From: Sthenelais limicola | Taxonomy: Eukaryota; Annelida; Polychaeta; Phyllodocida; Sigalionidae | Length of the DNA: 64,000 nucleotides | Assembly: GCA_942159475.1 (NCBI GenBank) | Contig: OW804095.1 | Span: 153,630,517-153,694,516 of the forward strand | Direction of reading: 5' to 3' | Shown: piece after piece, positions 44,746-55,373 of the stretch | Layout of the letters: each line of letters opens with the position of its first letter | Position numbering within the stretch: the first letter of the stretch is position 1 | The notes under the pieces: model-generated | The model's database searches: none | What the model was told of the DNA's origin: nothing | What the model saw: only the letters and a program-made list of their open reading frames with translations | Translations under genes and position numbers: made by a program

Positions 44746-45310
44746 CTGTCCTGCCTACCACCACCACCACCTCACCCATATGCGCCACACTGGATAAGCC
44801 CAGTAGCAGGAGGAGGAGCAGCGTGGGGGAGAGGCCTAAGCAGTACCTTCCAGTGCTGAGTCCTTCTCTCCATCTCTCTCTCTCTCCCAACCCATCCAAC
44901 CGTCCATCCATACCGCCAGCCAGCATACACAACAAGCAACGAGTCCCCCACCAACCAAACTAGTCAATGAAACATCACCGCCTTGCTGGGCACTATCCTC
45001 CTCCTCCTCCTCCTCCCCCAACACACTTCTCTCTCTACTCTACTCTCCCTTTCCTTCCTCCTCCTCTTCCTAAGCCCCCCCGCAATCTTTTCTACTACAA
45101 ACATTACTCCTCCATGTGGCACTATATAGGACCTTCCTCTTCTTCCTCCATGGGTTGAGGGGTGGGAGTGTGGAGGAGGGAGGAGGAGGGAGTAGTGTTG
45201 GGATAAATAAGAATGTGATTATGTGGTGTCAAACCTGGGGGAATGGGGAGAGTGGGAATTGTACCGGGTTGTGTAATGACTGGAGAGGTGTTGGATTAGA
45301 ACAGGGCCTT
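44746..45310. other. CT/CTC-rich transition sequence
   Basis: Mixed low complexity (CCACCACC at 44760, CTCCTCCTC at 44998) and short unique parts. No gene. Confidence 0.45.
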
Positions 45311-45492
45311 TAGTGGTGGTGGGGGGTGGGGTGTTGGTGGTAGAGGTAAAAGTGGTGGTGGTGGTGGAGGTAGTGGTGGTGGTGGTAGAGGTGGTAGTGG
45401 TGGTGGTAGTGGTGGTGGTGGTAGAGGTAATAGTGGTGGAGGTAGTGGTGTTGGTGGTGGTGTTGGTGGTGGTAGTTGTGGTGGTGGTGTTG
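45311..45492. repeat. (GTG/GTA)n trinucleotide tract
   Basis: About 180 bp of GGTGGTAGTGGTGGTGG-type repeats. It encodes only Val/Gly-type homopolymer frames. Confidence 0.95.
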
Positions 45493-45599
45493 GTATATAT
45501 TTACATATTATGCAGTTTTTAAAAGATGTATATTCATATATTTACTATTTGTTCTTGTGTATTTGTGTTTGTGATTGCCCAGTTCCCTTTATTTATACC

Positions 45600-45730
45600 C
45601 CGAATTATAGATATTTATACACAAATTATACATATTTAATCACTAATATATTTATACGCAGATTATACATATTTATACGCAGATTATACATATTTATACG
45701 CAGATTATACATATTTATACCCTAAATTAT
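45600..45730. repeat. 21-bp minisatellite
   Basis: About six units of GCAGATTATACATATTTATAC, with diverged units at the left. Confidence 0.85.
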
Positions 45731-45929
45731 ATATATTTATGACTCAGATTTTATATATTCATACCCAAAATATAAACGACTTTCTGCTCGTTCATGCTGT
45801 GGTATGTTGGTGTGATATTTATGTATGTAGTGATTTCATTTGTGACGTTGAAAATCATTTATCAATCTTTGGTTATTTTAATAAGAATGTTGTCTGCATA
45901 GTATACAATAATACTCATGATACATTATA

Positions 45930-46423
45930 GTGTATTACTGTATTTACTACTATAGGGGTTATAAGGTACATAAGTTGATATCAGGATATTCTGAGAAAAG
46001 CAATCTGATTGATTCCCGAATAGAACCATTTAAACTGTACTTATTTAACAACATTTGCCGCATCAGAAGATTTGCCACACAAACAACCACACAGATACAA
46101 AGACTTAGCAGGATATGCTCTTTAGAGCCATATCATGTCTGGACTGGTTACCCATATTTACTATACTTCACAGAAATACCCTTCATCACTAAAGGAAAAA
46201 CGACAATGGATAAAAGAATAAAAGAGAGACATTATTATACCTACTGACACTGACATTAACTGATAATCATTGCTGTACATTTATTTCTGATTTTCAAAAT
46301 ATCTCATTACCAATGTTTATTTAAGAGCTCCCTGGTAGATCTCCAGTGGAGAAGGAGCTATGGCCCTCTTCTTGAATTATATTAATGTATATGTTTACTG
46401 AATAAAAGTTGTATAATAATAAT
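45930..46423 (+). mobile_element. probable LINE 3' end
   Basis: An open frame (45930-46247, no recognised domain) is followed by UTR-like sequence with GAGCTCCCTGGTAGATCTCC, then TACTGAATAAAAGTTGTATA and (ATA)n at 46400-46423. The signal-plus-triplet tail matches the end style of the LINE at 28935. Assignment is by tail only. Confidence 0.45.
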
Positions 46424-46509
46424 ATGCCTTCCTTCTCTTTCACCCAATCTACTATTTTCTCTCTGGGATTTTTATTTGTTATTTTGCCTCTTATTTTATC
46501 TCTTTCTGT

Positions 46510-47818
46510 CCCTGTCTCTATATATGGGTTTAGTGACTGTTAATAGAGACAATTGACCTGCCTGTCTCTGTCTCTGTCTCTGTATCTGTATCTGTCTCTA
46601 TCTTTGTCTTTGTCACTGTCTCTGTCTTTGTCACTGTCTCTGTCTCTGTCTCTGTATCTGTCTCTGTATCTGTCTCTGTCTCTGTCTCTGTCTCTGTCTC
46701 TGTATCTGTCTCTGTCTCTGTATCTGTCTCTGTCTCTGTCTCTGCATCTGTCTCTGTCTCTGTCTCTGTATCTGTCTCTGTCTCTGTCTCTGTCTTTGTC
46801 ACTGTCTCTGTCTATGTCTCTGTCTCTGTCTCTGTATCTGTCTCTGTCTCTGTCTCTGTCTCTGTCTCTGTCTCTGACTCTGTCTCTGTCTCTGTCTCTG
46901 TATCTGTCTCTGTCTATATCTCTGTCTCCTTCTTTCTGTCTGTCTGTCTCAGCAATAACAACAACAAAATCACATTTCAGCCTTATTTATGTCCCTGTCT
47001 CTATATGTGGGTTTGGCTGTTAACAGAGACAGTTGACCTGCCTAGGTCTGTCTCTCTATCTCTATCTCTGTCTCTGTCTCTATCTCTATCTCTGACTCTG
47101 ACTCTGTCTCTATCTCTGTCTCTGACTCTGTCTCTCTCTCTCTGTCTCTGACTCTGTCTCTCTCTCTGTGACTCTGACTCTGTCTCTATACCTCTCTGTC
47201 TGTGACTCTGTCTCTCTCTCTGTCTGTGACTCTGTCTCTGTCTCTGTCTCTATCTCTATCTCTGTCTCTGTCTCTGTCTCTGACTCTGTCTCTATCTCTG
47301 TCTCTGTCTCTGACTCTGACTCTGTCTCTGTCTCTGACTCTGTCTCTGTCTCTGTCTCTATCTCTATCTCTCTCTGACTCTGTCTCCATCTCTGTCTCTG
47401 TCTCTATCTCTATCTCTGACTCTGTCTCCATCTCTGTCTCTGTCTCTGACTCTGTCTCTATCTCTGTCTCTGACTCTGACTCTGTCTCTATATCTGTCTC
47501 TGTCTCTGTCTCTGTCTCTGTCTCTATCTATGTCTCTATCTCTATCTATGTCTCTATCTCTATCTCTATCTCTGTCTCTGACTCTGACTCTGTCTCTATC
47601 TCTATCTCTGTCTCTGTCTCTGACTCCATCTCTGTCTCTGTCTCTGTCTTTGTCTCTGTCTCTGGCTCTGGCTCTGTCTCTGCCTCTGTCTCTGACTCTG
47701 TCTGTCTCTATCTCTGTCTCTGTCTCCTTCTTTCTGTCTCTGTCTCTGCCTTGTTGTCCCTGTTTTCCCATGTATTCTTTGCAATAACAACAATAACAAT
47801 ATCACATTTCAGCCTCCT
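46510..47818. repeat. duplicated block with (CTGTCT)n hexamer arrays
   Basis: Unit 1 starts CCCTGTCTCTATATATGGGT at 46510. Unit 2 starts CCCTGTCTCTATATGTGGGT at 46993. Each has the same head (GAGACARTTGACCTGCCT), a hexamer array (46554-46945; 47045-47735) and the same tail (GCAATAACAACAA ... ATCACATTTCAGCC). The second array is longer and includes CTGACT and CTATCT variants. Confidence 0.9.
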
Positions 47819-48322
47819 TGTCTTGTTTCTGGCATTGTCTGCCCTGCTGGGATGCACCACTACTGTACCACCCCATATCAACCTGTACAAGTAGACGTAT
47901 TACACATACATAGACTATTACTCTCCCTATTATTACATAGACACAGCAGTGGGCGGGAGACCTTGGGTATTCCTCACCCAATATACTACCGTGAGCCCAT
48001 ATCTCAATGACCTCAACTGTATTATACCTGACAATATACAGCGTACATGCCTTATTGTAATATCTTTGTATTGTTTGATGATTGTTGTATAAACATAGTA
48101 AATAATCAAAGCAAATCTCTTTCTCTCTCGTTCTCTTTGTATGTATCAGTACAAGATACCACTAGCTTCATCTGTCTGTCCCTCTCTCCTTTTATATGCT
48201 GATGTAGAAGGAGGGAGAGAGGGACAGAGACATTAAGCCTGTCTGTATTACACGTCTGTCTGTCTGTCTGGTTTCTCCTCTCAAGTATGAACCAGTATGC
48301 CCACCGATATCATCTTCAGCCC
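47819..48322. other. spacer without recognised gene
   Basis: GTCTGTCTGTCTG near 48253. Nothing else is supported. Confidence 0.4.
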
Positions 48323-48620
48323 AAGCCCCTTCCTCCTCCTCCTCCACCTCCACCCCTCTACTATACCACCTTCTCTACAGAGCCTCTACAATATAGAACA
48401 ACCCTCCTCGTCTTCCTCCTCCACCACCACCTCCTCCTCCTGCACCACCACCACCACCATCCATCCATCCATCCCACCACCACCAGCACTACCACCATGC
48501 CCATGCCCCAACTCCCATCTCCCTATACTACTAACTCATGTTCCTCCTCCTGGTCCTGTTCCTCCTCCTCCTGCATCTCCTCCTGTACCTACCCCTATAT
48601 CTACACCATATTGTCTATAA
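48323..48620. repeat. (CCT)/(CCA) trinucleotide-rich tract
   Basis: Interrupted CCTCCTCCT, CACCACCACC and CCATCCATCC runs. Overlapping frames here are compositional. Confidence 0.85.
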
Positions 48621-49892
48621 CAACAGCACCTCCATGTTATACGACCACAATCTGTATAATGTAGAAATGGACTTACCTAGACCGGTGGGGAGTGTGTATT
48701 GGGCCCGTGATTTGGCCGTAAAATAACTGCCTTATCAAAGTATAGGGGTGCCTCCTTGGAAATGAGTTCCTCGATGGTTGGTGGTATATATGCTCACTCT
48801 CTATTCCTGCTCTCCACTCCTCGCTAACTCTCCGTTTCTATACTCCAATCGGCAGTAGAAGTCCGGCCGTACTAAGGTTAGGTTACTCTCCTCCTCCTCT
48901 CTCTACTCCTCTCTCTCCTCCTCCTCTCGCCTTCACTCTTTCTCACAAACACATTCAGCTCAATGTGAAGGGGGCTGGTGGTGGTGGTGGTACAGCAACG
49001 CCCTCACTGACGCATGCGTCTCCTTGTGGTAGTTCTGCGTACTATTCCGTATCCTGAAACCGTTCTCCTGCTGCTCCTCCTCCTCCTGCTCCTGCTGCTG
49101 CTCCATCTGCTGCTCCATCTGCTCCATCTGCCGCCGGCTCCATCTGCTTCCCCACACCCATGCTCCTTATAGATCCAAGCCCTGAAGTAAGACTTATATG
49201 GTTGCTTTTTGTTATTATTTTCTTTGGTTTCATTTTTGGAAAATGTATGGGATTCAAAGTTAATACACCTTGGAACTGTGGACTACGAAATCAACAATCT
49301 AGACGGTTGTATCGTTTTTATATTTCGTAAAGGCCAAAACTATATTTGATGAACTATTCAATTGAGAAAACGCTTATCCTTTAAGTACTTTATTATTTCT
49401 GTGAGTACACTATCAAACAGGACTTCCTCAACAAATAAATGGAATTAACTATATAAAATCTAAATCTAAATTCATATGGGGGTTGTTTTTAAATTAAATT
49501 GATGAGAATGAAATTGACGACAAAGGCTTGCACCCTTTTGATTGCTTTTTTATTGTATATAGTTTAAATAATAATTACTATTTATTTAGGCCTATGCAAA
49601 AACTGAAATACCAGTAATGAATGTGCCAATGGAGCCATTTGAACAAAAACGAATGAGAACAAATTGTTTTTTTTAAAATAAATAACAAAGCCCTGGAAAT
49701 CCATTCTTTATTAACCTGTGTAGTTATAATTCAAAGTGCGAACTGAAAGCTCATCAACCGACTTACAATTAGCAGCTAAATTAGGAGAGAAATCATAGCT
49801 CAGAGAATATAAACAAAATATTAAAACTTCTGGACAGATTAGATGTGTCTTAGAGGACATACTCTATGAATATGATCTATAGCCTGGCACTA
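48621..49892. other. spacer, CTG-rich patch inside
   Basis: 49060-49145 is a CTCCTGCTGCTCC / CATCTGCTGCTC patch giving Gln/Glu-rich minus-strand frames. The rest is AT-rich with no gene signal. Confidence 0.45.
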
Positions 49893-50060
49893 TCCCCACC
49901 AGGTGCCGCTGTATGAACCATCGCCACCACATGTCGCCATCTGCTGCCAACTGCTTACACTACATCTGCTGCCATCTGCTGGCGGCTGGCTGCTCCAGCT
50001 GCTGCTGCTTGGTTCAGTTTATTGCCGCCGCCGCGCCCCACTGGCTGCCGGCCGGCTCCG
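49893..50060. other. CATCTGCTG-rich GC block
   Basis: Contains CCACCAGGTGCCGCTG and three GCCATCTGCTG / CATCTGCTGCCATCTGCTGG words within 130 bp, in a GC-rich setting unlike its flanks. The words resemble CTCF/E-box-type motifs; function is unproven. Confidence 0.3.
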
Positions 50061-50189
50061 CTAGCCTGGCCACAGGCCTTGCTATATATACAGACTTTTA
50101 TTCAAGTTAATCAGTACAGTTACATGAACTGGACAGGAGCCTCTGCGAACAGATCTTCCTGGTCCGCCCATCAGATATACCTACTCCAA

Positions 50190-50337
50190 TATCAGGTTCA
50201 AAATACAGTTCAACATGGATACAATACAGAATACATTCATATATACCTAGTGTTTATCAATTCCCACTCTAATTTAGCGGAATGTGATAGATGTGTAGAA
50301 CTGTAGGCTGTGCATTTTTTGAAAATCTGACCCATGT
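50190..50337 (-). mobile_element. MITE-A right half
   Basis: CAGGTTCAAAATACAGTTCA, CCACTCTAATTTAGCGGAAT, ending TTTTGAAAATCTGACCCATG. Confidence 0.8.
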
Positions 50338-50412
50338 ACTGATATTGGGTTCAAATCCCATGACAGGGTTACCTCAGTTCGTGAACCAAATATAAATGTA
50401 AAATATTTCAAT
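50338..50412 (+). mobile_element. tRNA-derived SINE fragment (B box)
   Basis: GGGTTCAAATCCCATGACAG contains a near-consensus pol III B box (GGTTCAAATCC). No A box lies upstream because MITE-A ends there, so this is a 5'-lost SINE, not a tRNA. Confidence 0.5.
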
Positions 50413-50872
50413 TCAATTCAATGCATTTTATTCATAATAGAAAGATGCGGGTCTACTTTTTGTACATGTATACAAAGGAGACCCACATTTAAAGCCTTCC
50501 AGGTCTTCCAGTGCCTTCCTGACTAGTTGGTATTGATAGAATACATTTTGATTTGACATTATTGTCCCAAAAATAAATTTGAGGGCTATTTTTCTAGATG
50601 TCTAAACTGGAAGTGTTTGGTTAAAGGGAGAAGTTTATATTAGTTTAAGAACACATTAGCTTCTCATCTATCTACCTAATGGTTAATATAATCTAATACA
50701 TTTTAATTCCTTCATCGGTAGTAGAAATAAAGTATAACATAAATACAACAGTAAAAACAACAATGATCGGTTCAAACCAAGCAGCACAAAACAGTAATAA
50801 TAACACATACATGAATTCCTAAATTCCCTAGTAGTATAGATATATGTAGCACATTTCAATTTAAATATATCA
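50413..50872. other. spacer, possible minus-strand LINE tail
   Basis: AATTCAATTCAATGCATTTT / ATTCATAATA reads on the minus strand as a tail-like repeat end. No coding remnant is visible. Confidence 0.35.
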
Positions 50873-51100
50873 ATGCATACCTAAGGTCATCATATAGAGT
50901 ATGTTTAGCTACTTTACTAGAAAATGTCCACCTCAAAATACTGCAAACCTTTTTTTTCAAAAATAAAAATATCAAACTTTACTATTTACTGTTTACTATC
51001 ATTGGAATCGGCTTTATCTCATCTTTTTAAATATGGTAATATCTCAAATTCCAATTTTCGCGACTTGTGACTCATTTTCCTGGAGACATTACATATTAGA
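50873..51100 (-). mobile_element. MITE-C left half
   Basis: The reverse complement gives GGAAAATGAGTCACAAGTCG, GAGATATTACCATATTTAAA, GATAAAGCCGATTCCAATGA, TGCAGTATTTTGAGGTGGAC and TACTCTATATGATGACCTTA. Confidence 0.8.
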
Positions 51101-51651
51101 AAATAATCCAGTCTTGCACGAGGCTTGTGCAAGTCTGGTTAAGGCAGAATGTACGGGACGGGGTGTCAATGAGGACAAATCTACGTGTTGTTTACTCGCC
51201 TGTTTAAACATAAGCTCCCTTGTAAATACTGTCACTGTCATCCATGTCATCCCCATGTATTGCCTCATTCCCTATTGTATTATTCCCAGTGTATTTAGTG
51301 TATAGCTAAGCTTTCCTACGTGTTGGTGGATTTAAAATTGCAAAAATCAAAGGAATTGAACAGGTTGCTGTGTGTTTGTGCATCCGTTAAAGGGGTGATC
51401 CAAGCTGGATCATTGTCAGTGCATTTGTATAGGCAACTTTCTGTACATGTTGATGTATTTGAAACTAAATATATTAAATTGTTGATTCAAATAATGTGCC
51501 AAAACATGTTTAACATAACTCTACACATATATATATTTAGTAGATAAAAATTATAATTGAGTGCCATGTTTTGTAGCTGTAATTTAGTGAACGTTAAAGT
51601 ATCGTTGTATAATTGAATTTATTGTCTAGCAGTGAATTATAGAAATGAATT
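51101..51651. other. spacer without recognised gene
   Basis: Open frames 51033-51305 and 51320-51547 have no recognisable domain. Confidence 0.4.
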
Positions 51652-53085
51652 ATTAACCTCAGGATTATGCACCAAACAGTGCACCAGCAGCCCCTCAATG
51701 TCAGTCATTAACCTCAGGATTATACACCAAACAGTGCACCAGCAGCTCCTCAATGTCAGTCATTAACCTCAGGATTATGTACCAAACAGTGCACCAGCAG
51801 CCCCTCAATGTCAGTCATTAACCTCAGGATTATACACCAAACAGTGCACCAGCAGCCCCTCAATGTCAGTCATTAACCTCAGGATTATACACCAAACAGT
51901 GCACCAGCTGCCCCTCAATGTCATTCAGTCATTAACCTCAGGATTATACACCAAACAGTGCACCAGCTGCCCCTCAATGTCAGTCATTAACCTCAGGATT
52001 ATGCACCAAACAGTGCACCAGCAGCCCCTCAATGTCATTCAGTCATTAACCTCAGGATTATACACCAAACAGTGCACCAGCAGCCCCTCAATGTCATTCA
52101 GTCATTAACCTCAGGATTATACACCAAACAGTGCAACAGCAGCCCCTCAATGTCATTCAGTCATTAACCTCAGGATTATACACCAAACAGTGCACCAGCC
52201 GCCCCTCAATGTCAGTCATTAACCTCAGGATTATGCACCAAACAGTGCACCAGCAGCCCCTCAATGTCATTCAGTCATTAACCTCAGGATTATACACCAA
52301 ACAGTGCACCAGCAGCCCCTCAATGTCATTCAGTCATTAACCTCAGGATTATACACCAAACAGTGCACCAGCAGCCCCTCAATGTCATTCAGTCATTAAC
52401 CTCAGGATTATACACCAAACAGTGCACCAGCAGCCCCTCAATGTCATTCAGTCATTAACCTCAGGATTATACACCAAACAGTGCACCAGCAGCCCCTCAA
52501 TGTCATTCAGTCATTAACCTCAGGATTATACACCAAACAGTGCACCAGCAGCCCCTCAATGTCATTCAGTCATTAACCTCAGGATTATACACGAAACAGT
52601 GCACCAGCTGCCCCTCAATGTCAGTCATTAACCTCAGGATTATGCACCAAACAGTGCACCAGCAGCTCCTCAATGTCATTCAATCATTAACCTCAGGATT
52701 ATACACCAAACAGTGCACCAGCAGCCCCTCAATGTCATTCAGTCATTAACCTCAGGATTATACACCAAACAGTGCACCAGCAGCACCTCAATGTCAGTCA
52801 TTAACCTCAGGATTATACACCAAACAGTGCACCAGCAGCCCCTCAATGTCATTCAGTCATTAACCTCAGGATTATACACCAAACAGTGCACCAGCAGCCC
52901 CTCAATGTCATTCAGTCATTAACCTCAGGATTATACACCAAACAGTGCACCAGCAGCCCCTCAATGTCATTCAGTCATTAACCTCAGGATTATACACCAA
53001 ACAGTGCACCAGCAGCCCCTCAATGTCATTCAGTCATTAACCTCTGGATTATACACCAAACAGTGCATTGGCAACCCCTCAATGT
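51652..53085. repeat. satellite, 55/59-bp monomer, about 25 units
   Basis: Unit ATTAACCTCAGGATTATACA / CCAAACAGTGCACCAGCAGC / CCCTCAATGTCATTCAGTC. The 55-bp form has GTCAGTC in place of GTCATTCAGTC. Copies are nearly identical except the last, which is diverged and borders the LINE insertion. Short repeated frames (H-Q-Q-P-L-N-V-I-Q-S) are not genes. Confidence 0.97.
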
Positions 53086-53431
53086 TGTTAATTTCTTTTT
53101 TATTACAATATTGGCTGTACATGTTATTTCATTACCGATAAACGCATCTCCACCATATGGATGTATTCTTACGTCACCTCTATTTTTACGAAGTAATAGT
53201 TAGCAAAATAGAGTCGGTGTTTTCAGAGAGGACGGACGCGTCAGTAAACGCTCCACGAAATCACCGATTATAGCGCTAGCGCAAGTAACTACATATATCA
53301 TCTTTCATCAAGTGACTTGAATTAGCGCCTAGAACCAGGTGGGATGGTTTGATTACGAAAAAAGAGGACTTAAAGTGACATTAGAGACGATTTACGGTCT
53401 GAATTTGGAAAGTCAGGTTGTAATTTGAAAC
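53086..53431 (+). promoter_or_regulatory. LINE 5' UTR (internal promoter expected)
   Basis: 346 bp between the satellite and ORF1. It contains GATTATAGCGCTAGCGC and several CG dinucleotides, more than nearby spacer. LINEs normally carry an internal pol II promoter here, but I see no diagnostic element. Confidence 0.45.
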
Positions 53432-55348
53432 ATGGATTTGGAGCAAAAAGGTTTCCTCACTGAACAACAACAGAAGGATTACTTTAATCCCATTGTTGGG
53501 GACCCCGACGCTAGAGCGACCAAGCTGTGTACCTTCACAGAGCAGATTGATAATACATACGCTGGTAAGAATGCCTATGAAATTACGAACGATCCTTTCA
53601 ATCTAGGAGACGTCAAAGAATCCTTGGAATTTACCCAAGGAAACGTTGATTTAATCAAGGAAAAGATGGATGAAATGATAAGGCGTGAAAATGAAAACAG
53701 TAAAATTATCAACGAGGTACGGCTAGAGAATCTTGAGTTGAAGCGCAAATTTAGAGATCTGGAAAACACTATGCTAGAATCTGAAATTGAGAGGCGACGA
53801 CAGAATGTGCTTTTTTCTGGACTAGAGTATCGTAGACATGAGAATCTACTCCTTCTGTGTGTGAATGTATGTAAATCGATCGATCAGAGATTTGAGCGAG
53901 ATGACATTATGTCGGCGCACCGAATAGATAACTATCAGAATGGCTCAAAGCAGGTGAGGGTGCAATTTGTTTCTGTTGAGGCAAGAAATCAGATCTATGC
54001 TGGTAGGGCTCAATTAAAACACTCAAGATGGTTTAGTAAGGTATACGTCAACTCTGATCTTCCTGTAACAATCAAAGAGCGCAAAGAGATACTCTCGACT
54101 ATCAGGACGCATCTAGAGGAAAAGAACACAAAGAAAATAGATGGGGTCTATCGTGATAGAATCAGTGTAGAAGGAGTAAGTTATAGATATGATCAATTGA
54201 ATACTATGGAGAGAGGATATCGTCTTATGGATACCAGAACCAGAGAGATAGAGGGCTCAATGTACTTTAGCTCTGAGTACAGTGTGCTAAGCAATTTTCA
54301 TCCGTGTAGACTCAGAGTGAACGATATGGAATTCTGCTCAGTAGAGCAAGCATATCAGTATGCGCGGGCGAAATCGCTTGGCAAAGTCGACGTAGCAAGA
54401 GACATATACCTTAGCAAAGATGCCAGGGCATCGAAGAGGTTATCGCATTTGGCTAAAAGTACTGACGATTGGGATAACGTAAAGATAAAGGTGATGCGTG
54501 TGCTAATTGAAAACAAATTCAATCAGAATCCTGACATGAGGGAAGAACTGTTAGCAACGGGTACAAAACCCCTCTTCGAAGCAACAACGTGTGAATTCTG
54601 GGCGTGTGGTACTACTATAAAATCGTTAAAGACCACTGAGGGCGAACACAACGGTTGTAACATAGTCGGTAAGATCCTGGAGGACTACCGAAGTTACGCC
54701 AGTGGCGCGCTGAGTTGGGAGGATAGAAGACCAATTGAAGCGAAAGACGAGAAAGGGCAATTAGTACTAGCATCAAAAAGCAAATCCCCAAGGAGAAAAC
54801 TACCCACTACAGAAAAAGAAAAAGAAAAGGCTACAGAAAGAAAGAAAACTCAGGTAGTCAGAGCAAAAAGTGGAAAAAAGAACATGAGGGATAAAATTAC
54901 ACGTAGGAATCCGGAAGGTTTCGGAGAAATGATTACTACCCCAGCCCGCAGTGAAACTGGATCGGATTACGTAGAAGAGCCATATCCAAACGATATAAAC
55001 ATGGATTGTGGTTTAATAGCCCCTCCTCGTCCCAGTAGACTGGAAATCCCCCAGATCAACCCAGCTAAGAATAGATGGCAATCTAGTAATTCAAAGTGGG
55101 GGCCTAGTGCACAACAGCAGACTAGCTCTCGTGGGTACCAGCCCAGCCCTAGGACCAAGCGTATGCTAAGTGGAGATACCAATGTCAACAGCCCAAGTAA
55201 GCGTCTCAATATTGTACCACCCGACCCTCAACAAATGGAGGCATTTGTACGTGACTTTATGGCCAGACAGTACTATCAAGGGGCCAGTCAATTCGCCAGT
55301 ACCTGTGAACAGGAGCAAGCTGCTACTCTGTTCAATCAAAGATTGTGA
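53432..55348 (+). CDS. LINE ORF1 protein with NADAR domain
   Basis: A 638-residue protein, expected to coat the element RNA. Residues 1-65 are unassigned. About 70-125 is a charged heptad-rich coiled coil. About 120-240 (RRRQNVLFSGLE through VYVNSDLPVTIKERKEIL) resembles the RNA-binding region of LINE ORF1 proteins. Residues 277-422 match the NADAR/YbiA family: YFSSEYSVLSNFHP at the start, EQAYQ at 305-309, FWACG at 389-393 and NGCNIVGK at 407-414. Known NADAR proteins cleave N-glycosidic bonds of ADP-ribose-related or riboflavin-pathway substrates, and some reverse guanine ADP-ribosylation of nucleic acid. The tail (430-638) is Lys/Arg- then Pro/Ser-rich and could bind nucleic acid or carry an NLS. 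ATG at 53432 is chosen because it precedes all domains. The stop is TGA followed at once by TAG. The domain call rests on motif reading, and activity on any substrate is inference. Confidence 0.88.
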   Translation: MDLEQKGFLTEQQQKDYFNPIVGDPDARATKLCTFTEQIDNTYAGKNAYEITNDPFNLGDVKESLEFTQGNVDLIKEKMDEMIRRENENSKIINEVRLENLELKRKFRDLENTMLESEIERRRQNVLFSGLEYRRHENLLLLCVNVCKSIDQRFERDDIMSAHRIDNYQNGSKQVRVQFVSVEARNQIYAGRAQLKHSRWFSKVYVNSDLPVTIKERKEILSTIRTHLEEKNTKKIDGVYRDRISVEGVSYRYDQLNTMERGYRLMDTRTREIEGSMYFSSEYSVLSNFHPCRLRVNDMEFCSVEQAYQYARAKSLGKVDVARDIYLSKDARASKRLSHLAKSTDDWDNVKIKVMRVLIENKFNQNPDMREELLATGTKPLFEATTCEFWACGTTIKSLKTTEGEHNGCNIVGKILEDYRSYASGALSWEDRRPIEAKDEKGQLVLASKSKSPRRKLPTTEKEKEKATERKKTQVVRAKSGKKNMRDKITRRNPEGFGEMITTPARSETGSDYVEEPYPNDINMDCGLIAPPRPSRLEIPQINPAKNRWQSSNSKWGPSAQQQTSSRGYQPSPRTKRMLSGDTNVNSPSKRLNIVPPDPQQMEAFVRDFMARQYYQGASQFASTCEQEQAATLFNQRL

Positions 55349-55373
55349 TAGAAAGTTCCTTCTACAACTTAGA

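Noticed and set aside
42498..44963. Very long open frames (up to 821 codons) on both strands
   Set aside because: They are created by the 33-bp CT-rich repeat, whose period is divisible by 3. Several frames and both strands are open at once, with no domain.
45930..46247. 105-codon frame as a host gene
   Set aside because: It precedes a LINE-type tail (AATAAA plus ATA repeats) and shows no known domain, so it is treated as part of a retroelement end with low confidence.
50338..50412. tRNA gene from a good B box
   Set aside because: The upstream half is replaced by MITE-A sequence, so no complete tRNA exists.
55170..55373. Upstream extension of ORF2 overlapping ORF1
   Set aside because: The overlap has no SGNH feature and the SGNH fold starts right at Met 55374, so the shorter start was chosen. 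Frameshift expression is kept only as a finding.
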